Below, in pieces: positions 33,512 through 44,294 of a DNA stretch of 64,000 nt. Numbering within the stretch: position 1 is the first letter of the stretch; the number at the start of each line of letters is the position of its first letter. Source of the stretch: Gymnopilus junonius (lineage: Eukaryota; Basidiomycota; Agaricomycetes; Agaricales; Galerinaceae); contig JADNYJ010000122.1 of assembly GCA_015501075.1 (NCBI GenBank), positions 62,001-126,000 of the forward strand, in the 5' to 3' direction. The position numbers and the translations under genes were made by a program. Under the pieces are notes generated by a model. The model was not told the origin of the DNA and ran no database searches. It saw nothing but the letters and a program-made list of their open reading frames with translations.

Positions 33512-36500
33512 TCAATCCAAAGCGCCATTGCCATTACAGTAATCGACGTTGCCCTTTCCTGGGCTGCCGGCCCACTGTAAAAATTCAAATTTAATGTCAT
33601 GTACGTCGGGGTTAAAAAGCAGAATAAATTTCTTACAGTAGGGAATGAATGACCGACACCAGAAGCTCCGAAAACGGCGAATGACAGTATGAAAATCATA
33701 ACCTGAGCACCGCCGTCCAGAGCACCACCAAGGATATAGTTGTACTTCTTGTACCATCCAGGGTGGTATCTCCTCAGCCATAATTGCGAGAGAAGACCCA
33801 CAACGATGCTGGAGGTAATGGTCGAGTTGACTCCGACAGACATCCATTGGGAGTACTACGAAAAAAAAATCAGCATCGTTAAATAGGAAATAAGGATCAC
33901 TGGGTTTCACCTGGTAAATGATGGGAAGAATGATAGTGCTGACAGTAACTGGACCAATCTTGGGCCAGCGCTGAATGAAGGTCAGCTAATGCCGAGCTGT
34001 AGAATGAGATTTTTTTCGAACCTTGTGGATGAGCCACTGAATGGCGGTCGGTACCATTCCGATGAGCAAACTCATTGGAACAATCCAATAAGGTCCGTTG
34101 AATCCATAAAGTTGTTTAGCAAGAGACCATGTCACAGCAGCACTGTTCAAACTTTGCGGGGTTTGTCCACTCCATACATTTGTTCCAGTTGGGCTGAGCA
34201 ATATTTCGCGCTGGGCATCGACGACGGACACCATGACCGCTAGAATAAAAAATTTGTTCGGTAAATGAGGCAAACCGACAGAGGCAAAACTAACCGTAGT
34301 TGACAATAGCGCCTAGAATAGTTCCCCAGACTTGGGTAAGGAACATGACGCGGGGAGGAATCTTCAAGTATTGGCCCATCTTCAGGTCGCCGGCAAGGTT
34401 GATGGAAGTCGCCACAACGTCATGACTCCACATGGAGAACTAGCGAAGACAGAACGCAAGAAAATGTCAATATTCTAACCATGTGATCCATGAAAAAGCA
34501 CCCACATAAAGGTTGGCGACCGGGCGTCCGGGGTTTATCGCGCCTGCTACCATCTTCATCAGCTGATTGGTAGCAATTCCATTACCCATACGAGCAAAAA
34601 GAAGGGTGGAGAAGGGCTGCAAGCATAGTTGAATATTTGACCTGATAGCATGATTGAACGAGGTGAACTGACAGTCACGAAAGTTCCGAGGATCAAGGCA
34701 ACGATGAAAGACCACCAGGGGAGTGTGGTCTGACCTCTAAAGACAACAGTTAAGCCTGTGAAAATTACCGTTTCAGAAGCCTTTTCGGAATTCAAGAACA
34801 CATTATTCTTACCAGCAACGAAGGCAAGCGCCAGCAGAATGAGATACCACCACCAAGGAGCTTCCTTGTACTTTTTCATCGCCTTTTCGAATACGTGAGA
34901 TTCCAACATAAACAGGCCGCAATGGGAACATCAGTACCTGGTAATGTGGGTCAGGTTGCTCCCTATTGTAAGCCAGCTTGAAAGAATCAACAGCATAGGA
35001 GCCCCAGAATAGCAACACGTGTGCGACTAAGCCTCCAATCTACAGGATCATAAATAAGTCAAGGGAGATTCATTTCAATTCTCCACTTACAGCTAGGTTG
35101 GAGGTAAGGTTGGACCACGCGTTGGAACCCGTCAATGCCGGTAAACCAACCTTTTGCAGTGCGGTCTCATTAAGCTGGAAGGTGGAACCGAACACGGAAG
35201 CTTGGTCGTAAATAGATCCATTGGAAGAGAAAATGGAGGTCGAAAGCATCGGGAATGACAAAGACTGGACTCGATTATGTCAGGAGCATGCAGCATGAGA
35301 GAAATGAAGGACACTTACATTCCACAGGTTTGAGTAGTAGATTCCCATGATGGCGAAATAGCAGAAGAAATAACCAATCCAGGAGTTGGCTGAAAGTGTG
35401 TTAAGAATCATGTAAGGGTCATAAAGCTCAGTAAGGACATGCCTTGCTGGACGAGAGGTAAACTCATGTACCTAACGTCAGGAGGAATTAGGCCGTGCCA
35501 GACTCATTGAAGAAATAAATAAACTCACGTCGAACCGATGTATTGCCAATCAAATGAGAAACTCAGCAAACCCAAGCCTTCATTACCGTCTGTGCCGCCG
35601 AACAAGTTGGTGATGAAATTGAGCGTCGACGCAGACGCCTTTTGGCTTGCAAGACAGACGATATTAATGCCATTGAGCAACGGAAATATGTACGCCGGGA
35701 TAATCTCGTATATGAACATTGCTGTGAATCCACCCCAAAAGAGCTTAACACGTTTGGAGTTCCCGCTTGTGTTGAAGTGGAGAGCTGTAATATGGCGCGT
35801 TAGAAGCCGTATAACTTGGGATCAAGTAACGAGAATTGTACTTGCCTTGGAAAACTGAGACGGTCGGCAAATTCTTTGAAAAGGTTTAAAATAAGACCAA
35901 ATTTCTAAAAAAGAAGAATATAGGCACTTACGGTCCAGTACACCATTTCAGAAGGGTAAACAGTGAGCGGGCGCAAAAGTCCTACAAGCCCATAACTAAT
36001 AGCAACATTAGTCGATTACCCATTTAGGGTCCAAATATTCATTGGCGCACCCGAAGCAGGCGGTTGAGAACGTAGCCAGGACAGCGGTTGTTGCCTCAAC
36101 ATTGGTGTTGTAGTACAACTGAGGTACATTGCGTCAGAATTTCGTCTTTCTGAGATTCATTGACAAATACCTTCTGGACAGCGAAATTCTGAACAGCTGT
36201 GCTACCTCCGGCAGCTGTAGACGCTACAAGAGAGGCAACAACATGCTGTAAAAGCAACGTTTATGAGATTACCAGTGAAAGTAAAAGAAATCAATAGAAA
36301 CACTCACCTCCTTGAGAGAGAAGGGGCCTGGGTTGATAAAATGAAAGAATCCCCCAGTCTTTCAAAGCGTGTGCCCTCAACCCAGGAGCGTTGAGGGACG
36401 AACTTGGCCCATGCATTCCCAATCGTATAGATCAAGAGGAGTAGGAAAACCGTGGACACTGTCATTTGCACAGGTTTGAAAAGATAAATCTGCGATAGAA

Positions 36501-36959
36501 GGACAAAAATAGTCAGTCGATGATCATCGGTGCTAGCTTGATCAAGTGACATCAATTTGTCGAGCGCTCCGTGCTGCTGCGGACGGCATGCACAAACATG
36601 ACACTTTAGGAAGGATGTGGGCTCACCTGGCAAAGAGCAGCGCCTAACCCAGCGATTACGGTACCGAGGACAAGTGAACGGAAAGTGAGTGCTTCATCTC
36701 CGTCGTCGCGAAGGTCGACAGCGAACCGGGAAACGTCCTGCCCAGTGGTGATAACAGGCTCGCCGTTGCGAAATTCGGGTTGTTCGTGATCTTCGTAGCC
36801 TTCTGAGGCGTACTTCTCGTGTGCGAGCTCACTACTGTCAGAGCAATGATCGATCTTCTCCTTTTCATCGATCAAAGGCAAAGAACCGTGTTGAGGAAGC
36901 GTAGAGAGCTCCGGCCGCTCAGCCAACCTGTCCTCGTGTCCCGGGTTAAGGTTCTCCAT
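33512..36959 (-). CDS. Oligopeptide transporter, OPT family (many introns)
   Basis: OPT proteins import small peptides (and related molecules such as glutathione) through the plasma membrane with protons. The first ATG is at 36959 (MENLNPGHEDRLAERPELS); the frame upstream starts with TTG. The N-terminus is cytoplasmic and acidic, then RSLVLGTVIAGLGAALCQ, IYLFKPVQMTVSTVFLLLLI and FFCYFAIMGIYYSNLWN follow. Later come APWWWYLILLALAFVAG, GQTTLPWWSFIVALILGTF, RPVANLYFSMWSHD, MGQYLKIPPRVMF and LLIGMVPTAIQWLIHK. The last exon ends SPGKGNVDYCNGNGALD with stop TGA at 33512-33514. The GNxxYCNG ending is typical of fungal OPTs. At least a dozen short introns (about 50-60 nt) cut it. No frame break was noticed in the pieces, but I did not splice every junction. 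Confidence 0.88.
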
Positions 36960-38049
36960 CTCAACGAGCAATACGAGGGGAAGGATGGGCTAAGGTCACA
37001 GATAACGGGAGACTCAATCCATTCCACTGGCAGGAAGAACTGCCTTTATGTCCCACGAGAAGGCAACAGATTTACTTCCCATGTGGCTCCTCCTCGTATG
37101 AAGAATTTGCGAGATTCTGGCCACACGGTGCGGATGGATCAAGAATAGCTCGAATCTTTCCCCGAAGAGTCGATAAGGTCCACAACTTGCGAATGCGTGA
37201 ATCAGCAGCGGCTTGCGTGCTTTCAAGCATAAGGACACTTCGCATCGAAATTGATACCAGAATCAAGAAAAGCAAAGCCCATAATGCAATGCAACTATGT
37301 AGCAGAGTGGATATATTGCCTAGATATGTGTCGTATGAGCGGTGGAGAAACAGCGGAGGAGGCCCAGAATATTTTAGTACTCGTGAACTCGGTTTCTAGT
37401 TTGACGTATGCCAGCATTAGCGTATTGCTCCCTCCGCCTTGGCCGTTGCACGCGAAGCGAAGTGGCAAGCATAGTGCCTCGAGAAGAACCGGTATAGGCA
37501 GTAGCATATGCGTCGCATTTTAAAATCAGAAGAAAGCGACTCCAGACTGTACAGCTTCCGGCAAAGAGGCATTTCGAAAACTGGATGGTGTTGGAATGCT
37601 TGCTATTGCGTGCTGATGGTAAAAGCGAGAGATTCCCTAAATTACTAAAAATAGATCAACAATCCGAAAATACTGCCCTTTGTGGGGCTCACTGAGATAA
37701 ATCCACATTAGTCCTGCGCTCCTATGGATGAGTACACCGACGGAAGCCCTTTAGAAGTCCTTGGCCGCGGAAAATGTCCCATGCAAGGGAAACATACACT
37801 AGGACACTGGTAAAGTGTGTAATATATCGTACAAAGCATTATTGAATACAGAACAATACCAAGCACTTAATACTTAGGCGTGATATGAAGTCCATTTCGC
37901 CGACAGATAAGTAAGCTACACCACATGTACAGTACAAGGCAGTCGCATCTCCGGTGCCCAATAGCTACGAATATGATACAAAGATCAATTCATCTGAGCT
38001 CCGACCGTCTAGAGTGCAGAGGAGAGATATGCGCGTCAGGGATGGCGGT
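36960..38049. other. Intergenic, OPT promoter side
   Basis: About 1.1 kb with only short unconvincing frames on both strands. Likely holds the promoter of the OPT gene. Nothing else recognised. Confidence 0.45.
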
Positions 38050-38935
38050 AATATGGCTAAATATGGTCCAAGATCGCGTGCTTACCAGTCTCTTCAGGTG
38101 TTCCATGAATACCTGTAAGCTGACGTCGTCTGTGAAATTCACCGGACTCCATTGACCGACGATGTCCCATACATTGATGCAGATCTGTATGGCGTTGATC
38201 ATGATGGACTCAATTTTGAAAGCAAAAAGCGGGCCTGGCTTCCCCTTGATCGCATATAATGAACGCGGAAATGGAATGGGAAAGTGGTCCAGGAGAAGCT
38301 CCTAGGTATGGTAAAGCTTTAAACGCACGGTCGTTATATACCACGCTTGCCAGGGCTAAAACCTCGGAAAAGACTGAGTAAGTTACCTGGGTATCGGCAA
38401 CTTCGGGAAGTCTTAATAGCTCCTTAAAGTTTTCGTACCTCCGGGCGTAATACCCATGCTTTCGGGCGCCATTGCGCCATGTGCTAGCCTTGAAATATAA
38501 GGACGTAGATGATTGTAGAAGGCAACAAGAATAAAAATACTTACGTCGGGCCTGATCGAGACACTGTCCAGCAGCATAGGTTGCGCTGGACTTTCGAACG
38601 TATAGGTCACCAGGGTGGGCTGGATCACGGTGACAGAATTGTTCGTGTATTTTTCAATAAATACATAACTGGAACCGATATACTTGAGAAACATCACGTA
38701 TCATGAAACTTACTTAGAGAACGACTTCGATGCAGGCGGAACATGAGCTGGGGGTAGAGGATGAATTGACAGCTAACTTGAAGCTAGCTGTATTTTACTT
38801 TCTGTACTTCATTGGCGAACTTCTGGAAGAGGCGAATAAGCATCTTGTCCAACCAATGAAGGATGTCCAATGAATCATCAAGAATCCCCACCGTGAAAGC
38901 AGCAGCTCGGGACGTGAGTGTAGCGGTAGTCTGGC
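38050..38935 (-). pseudogene. Sec23-like C-terminal fragment (COPII coat), exon-intron structure kept
   Basis: Sec23 is the GTPase-activating subunit of the COPII vesicle coat. On the minus strand the reading resembles its gelsolin/C-terminal part in the right order: SRAAAFTVGILDDSLDILHW then LDKMLIRLFQKFAN (38935-38805), LYPQLMFRLHRSRSL (about 38760-38715), VTVIQPTLVTYTFE and PMLLDSVSIRPD (about 38690-38545), TWRNGARKHGYYARRYENFK (about 38480-38420), and near the end FTDDVSLQVFMEHLKRL (about 38130-38080). GT-AG introns separate the blocks. The middle (between SIRPD and TWRNG) lacks the usual LLLDTFF stretch, and the strongly conserved RFLLS region near 38200 is scrambled. No N-terminal two-thirds of Sec23 is found upstream, so this looks like a truncated, diverging duplicate rather than the cell's working gene. 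Confidence 0.65.
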
Positions 38936-39059
38936 GTTATCGTCGTCCACGCACAAGTCTGCCTGATACCAATTCCTGCCTTCCTGACACATCCACCGGA
39001 TTGCCGGTGATAGCATGCCCATTGCATCGCATGGGGCGCTTACGGGACAAGGTGCTGCA

Positions 39060-39649
39060 CGAGTTACGGAGCCGAGACCAAAGCCTGCCTAGTGTCGATG
39101 GTGTGTTTCCTTCCTGGAAAGACGTACGCCTAGTCGCATATGGTATAGCCAATTTCCTTAGCTTGGGAGTTGGGAATATTATGACGACCATTGGAAGCAT
39201 CTCCTGCATTGGAAGCATATCCCGTCAACGCAAACCAACATCAGGAGGAACAAGCGGATACCGAGAAGATAACAGCCTCACCAATAAGAACAGTGTGTTA
39301 TGGCAGCCTGCAAGTAACGGGTTCGTAATTTTGTGGGTAGATCTTCACGTAGTGTAAAGAGACTACTCCAGTCGTGAAGACGGTCATATGTTCACACAGA
39401 CCTATGCCATTGACAATGGTCAGTAGAAAAATAAATGCTGACATTGTCGACATTGCAGGCAAGATCAGGACCTCGGGTTGGTTCGGCGCCTCCCCTGAGA
39501 AGAAACGCGCCATATAATGAGCGTTTAGTTAAATTTCGCCTCCAGAAAGATGATGTCATATATGACATACTTACAAAAATTCCGCCAAAACAACCGAGAA
39601 CATCTTCTAGCCAAGGCTGGGGACAAATCACAGTTAAGAGAAAAAATAT
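39060..39649. other. Unassigned region upstream of the Sec23-like fragment
   Basis: Open frames on the minus strand (39218-38937, 39513-39298) could be decayed upstream exons, but no Sec23 block could be read in them. No repeat seen. Confidence 0.3.
39641..39646 (-). terminator. Pol III terminator (T6) of tRNA-Arg
   Basis: Six A on the plus strand, that is TTTTTT on the minus strand, 3 nt after the tRNA 3' end. Confidence 0.6.
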
Positions 39650-39727
39650 GACCGAGACAGGGGTCGAACCTGCAATCTCCTGATTCGCGTTTCGTAGTCA
39701 GACGCGATGCCATTTCGCCACACGGCC
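39650..39727 (-). tRNA. tRNA-Arg (anticodon ACG) with a 7-nt intron
   Basis: 78 nt on the minus strand. Acceptor GGCCGTG pairs with CTCGGTC (one U-U and one G-U). D arm GCG...CGC, A box TGGCGAAATGGC. Anticodon stem TCTGA with TCAGG; the loop starts CTACGA, so the anticodon is ACG (39693-39695). Seven extra bases after position 37 (about AACGCGA) form a small intron at the normal site. T arm GCAGG TTCGACC CCTGT with B box GGTTCGACCCC. The U-U at acceptor pair 6 is the only flaw. The 21-kb element begins 86 bp upstream of its 5' end. Confidence 0.75.
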
Positions 39728-39813
39728 ATGATAGAAAACTTTAAACATATTCTGAAGACACTTTTTGTAAGAATATATTACCATCGGGGATATAGTTTGC
39801 TTCTATTTGCGGG

Positions 39814-41866
39814 CACTCCTGTGGTAAGCCTGTTTAGGAGCAGGCCTAAACCTTTTTTTATGGGATAAAATTCAGGAAATGAATTTACAGCTGCAATGAA
39901 CTTAAACTTTAAAATGCCTGAGAACTAACTGAAAATGTAATGTTCTGGTCATTTGCTGTAACACAAAAAAATTAATATTTAGAGACTAGATAGATTGCTC
40001 ATGAAAAAATACAAAAGTTCACATTTAGAAAAATTTCTGCCAGAGTCTCAATGAAAGATTCAGACTGTCCTTTTGATTATTGTTAAATTTGAGATTGAAC
40101 TACTGTTTTGTGGGCAGACAAAATTATTAATTTGTGGCTGGCATAAAATCTGATGATTAGATTTAGTATTCTAAACCTGTTTATAACAAGAACTTTGACA
40201 ATTCAGATTTTTGTGTACTTGAAACTTATTGTTTGCAGAAAAGATTTCATTTGTGAACAAAAAGGATTGAAAATTTAATATTTATTTGAGCTTTTTATCA
40301 TTCACGCGCTCAGCGTGCCGCTGAGGGTGTTGTCTTCTGTTGCTGAGTGTGTCAAGGTAGAGTCACTCATTGAGTCGATCACATTTTGGTTACTGATCTG
40401 CTTTCTAATTTTAGCACTCAGCTCCGAGGTGGACATGCTTTTATACCCCGGTAGTGACTGGTACCTTTGTCATCCATGATCCTTGGATGCGTCTTCCCCA
40501 ACATGGGTCCCTCATTCATCTGCTGCATGTTTTGTGACCGAACTTTGGGATATGGGTAAGCAGTTAATCAAAACTTTCAATCTTATTCAACTTATCATGG
40601 GTGTGAATTAAACAAATTAACTGCAGTAGGTTGCCTGTCCTCTCCCACCTTTTCACTTGCTCACCTATTCCTCAATCAATGTCCACATCTGTCCTGCGAA
40701 TCCCGTCCACCGCTGTCACCATCACCAACTGTTTCAGGCATCCGACCCATGCTATTCATCATTTACACCCCTCCAACCAATCACCTTTGACTTGGACTTA
40801 GCACTGGTGCTGTTCCTGCTGGTATTGAAGGTGCAGACCATGGTGGCTAGGTCACTGCAAGAAAGAGGTGAATGGATGTCGAAGAGACAGTGCCAGAAGG
40901 AGGCACACTCAGTCAAAATCCCTCCCATGAACCTATCCAGCCTTGGAGAGTTACGTTGCTCGTCAAAGAGCAAGATGAAACTTACCCTGCCGATCCAAAC
41001 ACCTGTACATATGAGGGGCATGGGAGAAACATCTTATCGGAAAGGTAAGCAAACTGTCACTCCTTGATAAATGACACTCACCTTTTCGTCACAGCCCTGC
41101 ATATACTACCCTTCAAGGTTTTAGCCAGCACCATCATTCAGCACCCTCAACAATTTGGGATATCAATGATGATGTGCCCAGAGACACAGGTAACAAACCG
41201 AAGATAAACTCGACTTGAAAATGCAAAGAACACGTAGATTCAAACACAGAAAAGAACGTGATTTTGATTTTTTCTTTCATTACAAACAGCTGGGCATTTT
41301 TCTCACTAACCACCCATCGATGATGCCCTAGAATCTTCAGTGATGCAGCTTAAGGTGTATAGGGAGGCGGAGGAGTCACGAATCGCCCTAAAATCCATGA
41401 ATTTTATGGATAGAAAGGAAGAATGACTCTGATAACTTACCAGCACGTCTCCTTATGTTCCCTGCTCCTCCTGCTTCAAGCTCTATCCTCTCCAGGTCAT
41501 CCTCTTCCATCCTAGTTCTTCTAGGTAGGCTGTAGTAGTAAATCCCTAAGAGTACAACTAAGCCAGCTACAGGATTCTGTGAGATTTTAGCACCCAAGAA
41601 TGTTTGAAGACTCACCACACACTATAATAGTTGATATGAGAGCTTTCACCCAGAGTTCCATGGTAAGAATGGCTTGCGCATAAGCAGAGGGTGTAGTGGT
41701 AGTAGTCAATAGTGGTGGAAGGGCTGGTGAAGAAGTTTGCAAGCAAAGACAAACATTGTAGGGTGGTCTTGACATTAAGCTCCATCAGCCTTGACGTTAC
41801 AACATTATCACCAACCCGCCATCACCTCCTGCAAACTTCTCACCATCTCCACCCACCACCAGCACT
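39814..41866 (+). repeat. Left terminal inverted repeat, outer 2,053 bp
   Basis: Matches 58910-60962 in reverse. The outermost 450 bp are AT-rich and gene-free. The inner part contains the two-exon frame described separately. Differences between the two copies are mostly single transitions (for example CGT against CAT in GEL(R/H)CSSKSK, and RRR against RRH near the small protein's end). Confidence 0.85.
41388..41661 (-). CDS. Small membrane protein encoded in the left inverted repeat
   Basis: Starts MELWVKALISTII at the ATG at 41661. A short intron (GT..AG, about 46 nt) can join it to NPVAGLVVLLGIYYYSL, a likely membrane helix, followed by PRRTRMEEDDLERIELEAGG. The same gene lies in the right repeat at 59115-59388. 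I do not recognise it. Being kept in both repeats suggests either function in the element or simply recent duplication. Splice choice is uncertain. Confidence 0.35.
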
Positions 41867-42018
41867 GAGGTCTTTATTGTCCCCCTGTAATTCCTGTAGG
41901 ATTGGGGCCCATTCCTGTAGGATTCCTGTAGGACTGGGCATATAGTGCACCATATTAAGATGGCTGAGGCCCAGAGTCCTATAGGATTGGACCAGGATTG
42001 GGCCAAATTGGTCCAATC
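41867..42018 (+). repeat. Extra copy of the KDZ left terminus
   Basis: 152 bp equal to 44295-44446 except for a base or two (AGTCC against AGTTC). The match ends exactly at CCAATC. Confidence 0.85.
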
Positions 42019-42564
42019 GAGTGGACTTCCTAAGAAGACCACTTCCAATAAGTGATTCGACGAGCAATGCTGATGTGAGTAAAATTTCTCTTGACATTTT
42101 ATCACAATAATAACAGAGTCCACAGGCTTTGGTGTTGAGGTGGCATGACAATGCTGTACAGGCAATTATAAAACAGTACTTCTTCAGCTCAAGCAGTAGA
42201 AGACATTGTCTAGGCTTCCTTCACCCGAGTAAATTTGATAAATATAGTATGCAGGATCTCACTGCTCTCATATTCACAATTGTTTGTTCATTTAATTTTG
42301 GCTGGTTTACCAACTTAATGATTAACCTGGACCTAGATCGATATGGTTATGGAAGAATGGCAGTCTGGGTCATTCCAGCAAATTACGTGGAGTGTTGTGG
42401 AGATTGAGAGGAGGTATAACACCATATCGCTCAGTCTTGATAGTGACAACAAGAATCCTGATATCAAAGAAGCCATGGACAAGCTTTATTCATCCTGGTT
42501 TGATTCTGCAAAGTGCGTTGGTCATATATATAATCAGGCAGTCATAATGTCTGAGACCATGTAG
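42019..42564 (+). pseudogene. 3' part of the unknown element gene (left copy)
   Basis: Plus-strand copy of the end of the gene at 49571-52817: exons reading LRWHDNAVQAIIKQYFFSSS, LDLDRYG-like and TWSVVEIERRYNTISLSL, ending VGHIYNQAVIMSETM. The gene's upstream exons are missing here, cut off at 42019. Confidence 0.6.
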
Positions 42565-43004
42565 GCAGGAAGCTATTAGGCACCCACGTTCCTGACACCA
42601 CGTGAATGTGACTACAAGTCATCCATCCACCTAGCTCTCCCCAGTATACACATGATCAATTGTCATAGTCATTTTGCAACCTTTCTGTAGCATGTATATA
42701 TAATTTCTTCCCAAACGGCCATACAAACTAGATTTCAAAATGCAGTGTGAAATGATATAATTTTTGTATAATAAAATATGTTAGTTCAATACATATCAAG
42801 GCCCATGCTTCGGCTTCATCATGATCTCCACAACTCCAGTAACCCACTGTGACAAATGTAAAAACCATATGAAGGACCTTCAAACCTTAAACCGGTGGTG
42901 CAGCAGGAATACCAGAGAGCTCGAAAGCTCTCAAGCGAGTTATCATCCTTCATGCAAGCGTGCCCACTCTCATAGACATCCATATGGACACTGGCTTGGT
43001 TGTC

Positions 43005-44294
43005 TTAGTTGACAAAAAGGGATTGAGGTTCCTTGGTGGGGATAACTGTACTACATGATATGAGATGGTTCATACTCACTAGCAATATCGATATCAAGGA
43101 AGCTTTCGATGTTATGGGATACAGGGGAATACCTGTCGTCCTTGCCAGGGGCCTCCCAGCAGCAGGGGTGGCAGTGGCAGTGGCAGCAGCAGCAGCAAGA
43201 GCAGCCTTAGCTCCTGCAGCCCACTGCTTTTTTGCCTCCTTCAACAACCCCTGATCAACTGTAAACTGAATAGCCTGCACCACAGGCCTTGTCCTCAAAT
43301 AATACATGCCCGTCTTCAACCCCTTCTTCCACCCATAGAAATGCATACTTGTCAGCTGGCCCATCGTCGGGCTCGCCAGATGCACATTCAGACTCTGACT
43401 TTAACAAATAAAGGCACCCTGATCTGCAGCGAGGTCGAGGACCTTCTTCTGTGAGATCTCCCAGATGGTTTTGTAGATGGCTTTGACATCGGTGGGGATA
43501 GAGGGGATGTTTTGCATGGAGCCATTGTGTGCGATGATCATGTTTTTCATGTTGTCGTCCCACAGGCCAAGGGTGACGAGTTCACAGAGGAGCCAGGGGC
43601 AGACGACTTGGAATTCGCCAGTGAGGATACAGTGTGTGTAGATGTTGCTGTTGAAAGGAGAAAGGTGTTAGCAAAAGGTCTGGACATCCACACAAAAAAG
43701 AAACTCATACCTAGTGTAAGGCTCAAAACACTCATTATTACCCAAAATCTGACTCGTTGACGCAGTCAGCATAGATGCAACCAACAACGAATTCCTCAAT
43801 CCCATCTGGGCAATCTTCGCCTTGAGCTCCTTCCAATCCCACAAATCCATAGGTGTAATGCCCCACAGATCATACTACAGCTGGCCCTGCTGTGCCGGAC
43901 TGCCCATCCATGTCTCATAGGGCCCTTCCCACTCAGCGATCTCTGAGGATGCTTCCAATGTGGCATGGTAGATTGTCTCGAAGACCTTGATGTTTAGCTC
44001 CTTTGCTTCCTGAGAGTCGAATGACATATGTAATGCCATGAAAGCATCTGCGAGCCCTTGAACACCGACACCAATAGGGTGGTGGTGCATGCTGGATCGG
44101 CGGGCTTCAGGGATGGGGTAATAATTCACATCAATGATCTTGTTGAGGTTGTATGTGACCACCTTGGTCACATCGTGCAGCTTTTGGAAGTCGTATTGGC
44201 TGTTGACGATGAAGGAGGGAAGAGCGAGAGAAGCGAGGTTGCATATGGCCATTTCGTCAAGGGAGGAGTATTCCAGGATTTCAGTGCACAGGTT
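43005..44294 (-). pseudogene. RNR1: Ribonucleotide reductase large subunit, captured fragment (left copy)
   Basis: Same sequence as 47842-49131 in the opposite direction. Class I RNR large subunit converts ribonucleotides to deoxyribonucleotides. The piece starts at the active-site motif NLCTE, directly against the KDZ terminus at 44295, and runs through [29 protein letters not shown] and [18 protein letters not shown] to an alanine-rich tail. One spliceable intron is kept, so it was copied as DNA. A TAG and a TAA lie in frame where glutamine is expected. It cannot make enzyme. Confidence 0.85.
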
